Assembly (NCBI RefSeq): GCF_001244735.1
Contig: NZ_LN868936.1
Coordinates: 468,074 to 510,944 of the forward strand
Origin: Bacillus andreraoultii
Lineage (GTDB): Bacteria; Bacillota; Bacilli; Bacillales; Caldibacillaceae
Reading direction: 5' to 3'
Length of the DNA stretch: 42,871 bases
Positions 41,568 through 42,871 of this stretch are shown here, piece by piece. The position numbers and the translations under genes are program-made. The notes below the pieces were generated by a model that did no database searches, was not told where the DNA came from, and saw only the letters and a program-made list of their open reading frames with translations. How positions within the stretch are numbered: position 1 is the first letter of the stretch; every line of letters starts with the position of its first letter.

Positions 41568-42871
41568 CCTGAAATATTCATAGCTCACAAATCTTAGCTG
41601 TGTTCAACCGGAATTTCATGAACCTTTGGTAAAAAGGAACAGTTTCTCAATTTAGAGTTCAATTATTTGAGTTTTTTTCCTTAATGGGTCTGATTTTGGG
41701 CAGACTTCCCCCTTGACCGAAAAAAATATTTTTTTCAGTTAGATCAATCTCAATGTTTAAGTTTATTCAATCTGGAGTTTTTGAATTCGACCCAGTACGT
41801 TCCAAAAGAATTTCTGATAAACGAAGCTAGATGATAACTTAAAATAAAGGGATCTGCCTGATTTTACTAGTCTACTGGCTACTTTGATGATCCGAGTACG
41901 TATGGTGTCAATTTGCATCGTCTTTTGCCCTTCTGGGAAGCAAAGTGTCCGTAACCAATTGGTTAAGTTATAAGCGAGAAGAGACAATATCATCTTAACC
42001 GCGTTAACAAGATAAGAATGGCTATTCATTCGATCGAAACCAAAACCATTTTTAGCTTCCTTGATGTAATTCTCCATCGTTCCTCTTTTTTGATAAGCTT
42101 GGACGATATCTTTTGGAGAAGCGATTTCAAAATTGGTGACAAAAAAGGAATGCGTAAAGAACAGTTCACCCGCAGGTCGTACAGATTGAATGATGACCTT
42201 TCTAGGTTTCAACCAAGATTTTGCTTGGTAAATGGTTTCTTCAAAATAGCGTTCTGTTTTTGAAACATCTTCAGGTACAGATGTAGGATGATACTCTTCC
42301 GCCAGACTTTTTAATTGTGCATTTGATTTTAAACGAATAACGTAATAAACCGATTCTCTCTCACACAGTTCATACAGGGCAGGCACGGCAAATCCACTGT
42401 CCCCACGAAGAAACAAACTCGTTTCCGGGAATGTTTCGTTGTAATGTTCAATCAGAGGCTGAATAAATTCGACCACACCATTGGAGGTGTAGACGTTTCC
42501 CGGGCGAAGTTTCGCTTTCAAAAAGTCGCCAGTAGCTCCATCAAAGGCAACTAAAGGATGAAATCCCAAAGTTCCATAATGAGCATTGAAAGAGGATGAC
42601 TCTTGGTTACCATACGTATCAGAATGGGTAGAATCTAAATCAATAAATAGAGCTTGCGATTTTCTAAAAGCATGAATTTTATCACGTAATTCTTGATTCG
42701 CTTGATTTAAATGATCAATCGATTCTTGGTTAAATCGAGTGTAAAAACGAGATAAGCTCGGTTGAGAAGCGAGAGCTGGTGTATCAATAATTTCTGTAAA
42801 AACAGGATCCCTTGTCAATTGATCGGCAGCGTCATCTTCATAATATCCAGCAATGATTTGATAGATCTTTT
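41568..42871 (-). mobile_element. IS1380-family insertion sequence (partial, cut by window end)
   Basis: The transposase and its 3' flank form the element. A terminus beginning CCTGAAATATTC at 41568 is proposed because IS1380-family ends start with CC and this leaves a 3' non-coding stretch of a plausible length. CCTTAATGGGTCTG at 41679 is an alternative. A palindromic ATTTTTTTCGG-type hairpin at about 41718-41739 after the stop codon may stop transcription. The other end and target duplication are outside the window. Confidence 0.55.
41763..42871 (-). CDS. IS1380-family transposase (5' end missing)
   Basis: The reading frame stays open to the window edge (…KIYQIIAGYYEDDAADQLTR), so the first part, perhaps 70-90 residues, is missing. 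The visible 369 residues show the family pattern DLDSTHSDTYG, AHYGTLGFHPLVAFDGATGD, LRPGNVYTSNGVVEF, the second acidic motif LRGDSGFAVPALYE and the C-terminal Glu region YQKRGTMENYIKEAKNGFGF. These fit a DDE enzyme. A TTG inside this frame could be mistaken for the start. No frameshift is seen in the visible part. Confidence 0.85.
   Translation of the reverse strand, partial: KIYQIIAGYYEDDAADQLTRDPVFTEIIDTPALASQPSLSRFYTRFNQESIDHLNQANQELRDKIHAFRKSQALFIDLDSTHSDTYGNQESSSFNAHYGTLGFHPLVAFDGATGDFLKAKLRPGNVYTSNGVVEFIQPLIEHYNETFPETSLFLRGDSGFAVPALYELCERESVYYVIRLKSNAQLKSLAEEYHPTSVPEDVSKTERYFEETIYQAKSWLKPRKVIIQSVRPAGELFFTHSFFVTNFEIASPKDIVQAYQKRGTMENYIKEAKNGFGFDRMNSHSYLVNAVKMILSLLAYNLTNWLRTLCFPEGQKTMQIDTIRTRIIKVASRLVKSGRSLYFKLSSSFVYQKFFWNVLGRIQKLQIE

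Overview
The window is a block of core translation, transcription and secretion genes from a low-GC, endospore-forming Firmicute of the Bacillaceae type. The evidence is the gene order (cysE-cysS-mrnC-rlmB-rae1-sigH-rpmG-secE-nusG-rplKAJL-methyltransferase-rpoBC-rplGB-rpsL-rpsG-fusA-tuf-S10/spc/alpha clusters-ecfA1A2T-truA-rplM-rpsI), the sporulation sigma factor SigH, zinc-type S14/L33/L36, a zinc-lid adenylate kinase, a cysteine T-box leader and Bacillus-type ribosomal leaders. The genus cannot be fixed from this sequence. Every recognised gene lies on the minus strand, so transcription runs from high to low coordinates.

Layout in the direction of transcription: (1) 42871-41568, part of an IS1380-family insertion sequence cut by the window edge. 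(2) 41500-37490, a T-box(Cys) leader and cysE, cysS, mrnC, rlmB, rae1. (3) 37489-36252, sigH with its own strong promoter, then rpmG-secE. (4) 36117-33006, nusG, rplK-rplA with two L1-binding-site mimics, and rplJ-rplL behind an L10 leader attenuator. (5) 32858-24734, an RsmC-like methyltransferase, rpoB and rpoC. (6) 24549-19677, the str operon rplGB-rpsL-rpsG-fusA-tuf, ending in a clear terminator. (7) 19550-4993, the S10, spc and alpha clusters read as one block from rpsJ to rplQ, with a terminator after rplQ. (8) 4621-1361, the ECF transporter module ecfA1-ecfA2-ecfT and truA. (9) 1273-241, rplM-rpsI with an L13-type leader and a perfect terminator. (10) 221-1, the start of an ISL3-family insertion sequence.

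The gene content is conserved housekeeping, and I found no phage, CRISPR, defence or biosynthetic system. The unusual points are: the adk-infA interval, where map is absent and the KOW-domain gene is a decayed pseudogene; a hairpin in the ISL3 leader that can bury the transposase ribosome-binding site only in read-through transcripts; long hairpins between rpoB/rpoC, rpoC/rplGB, fusA/tuf, rplB/rpsS and secE/nusG; a small hairpin that shortens an over-long Shine-Dalgarno spacing at nusG; and insertion sequences at both ends, one close upstream of the cysE T-box. Both IS genes run off the window, which would fit an assembly contig ending in repeated elements.
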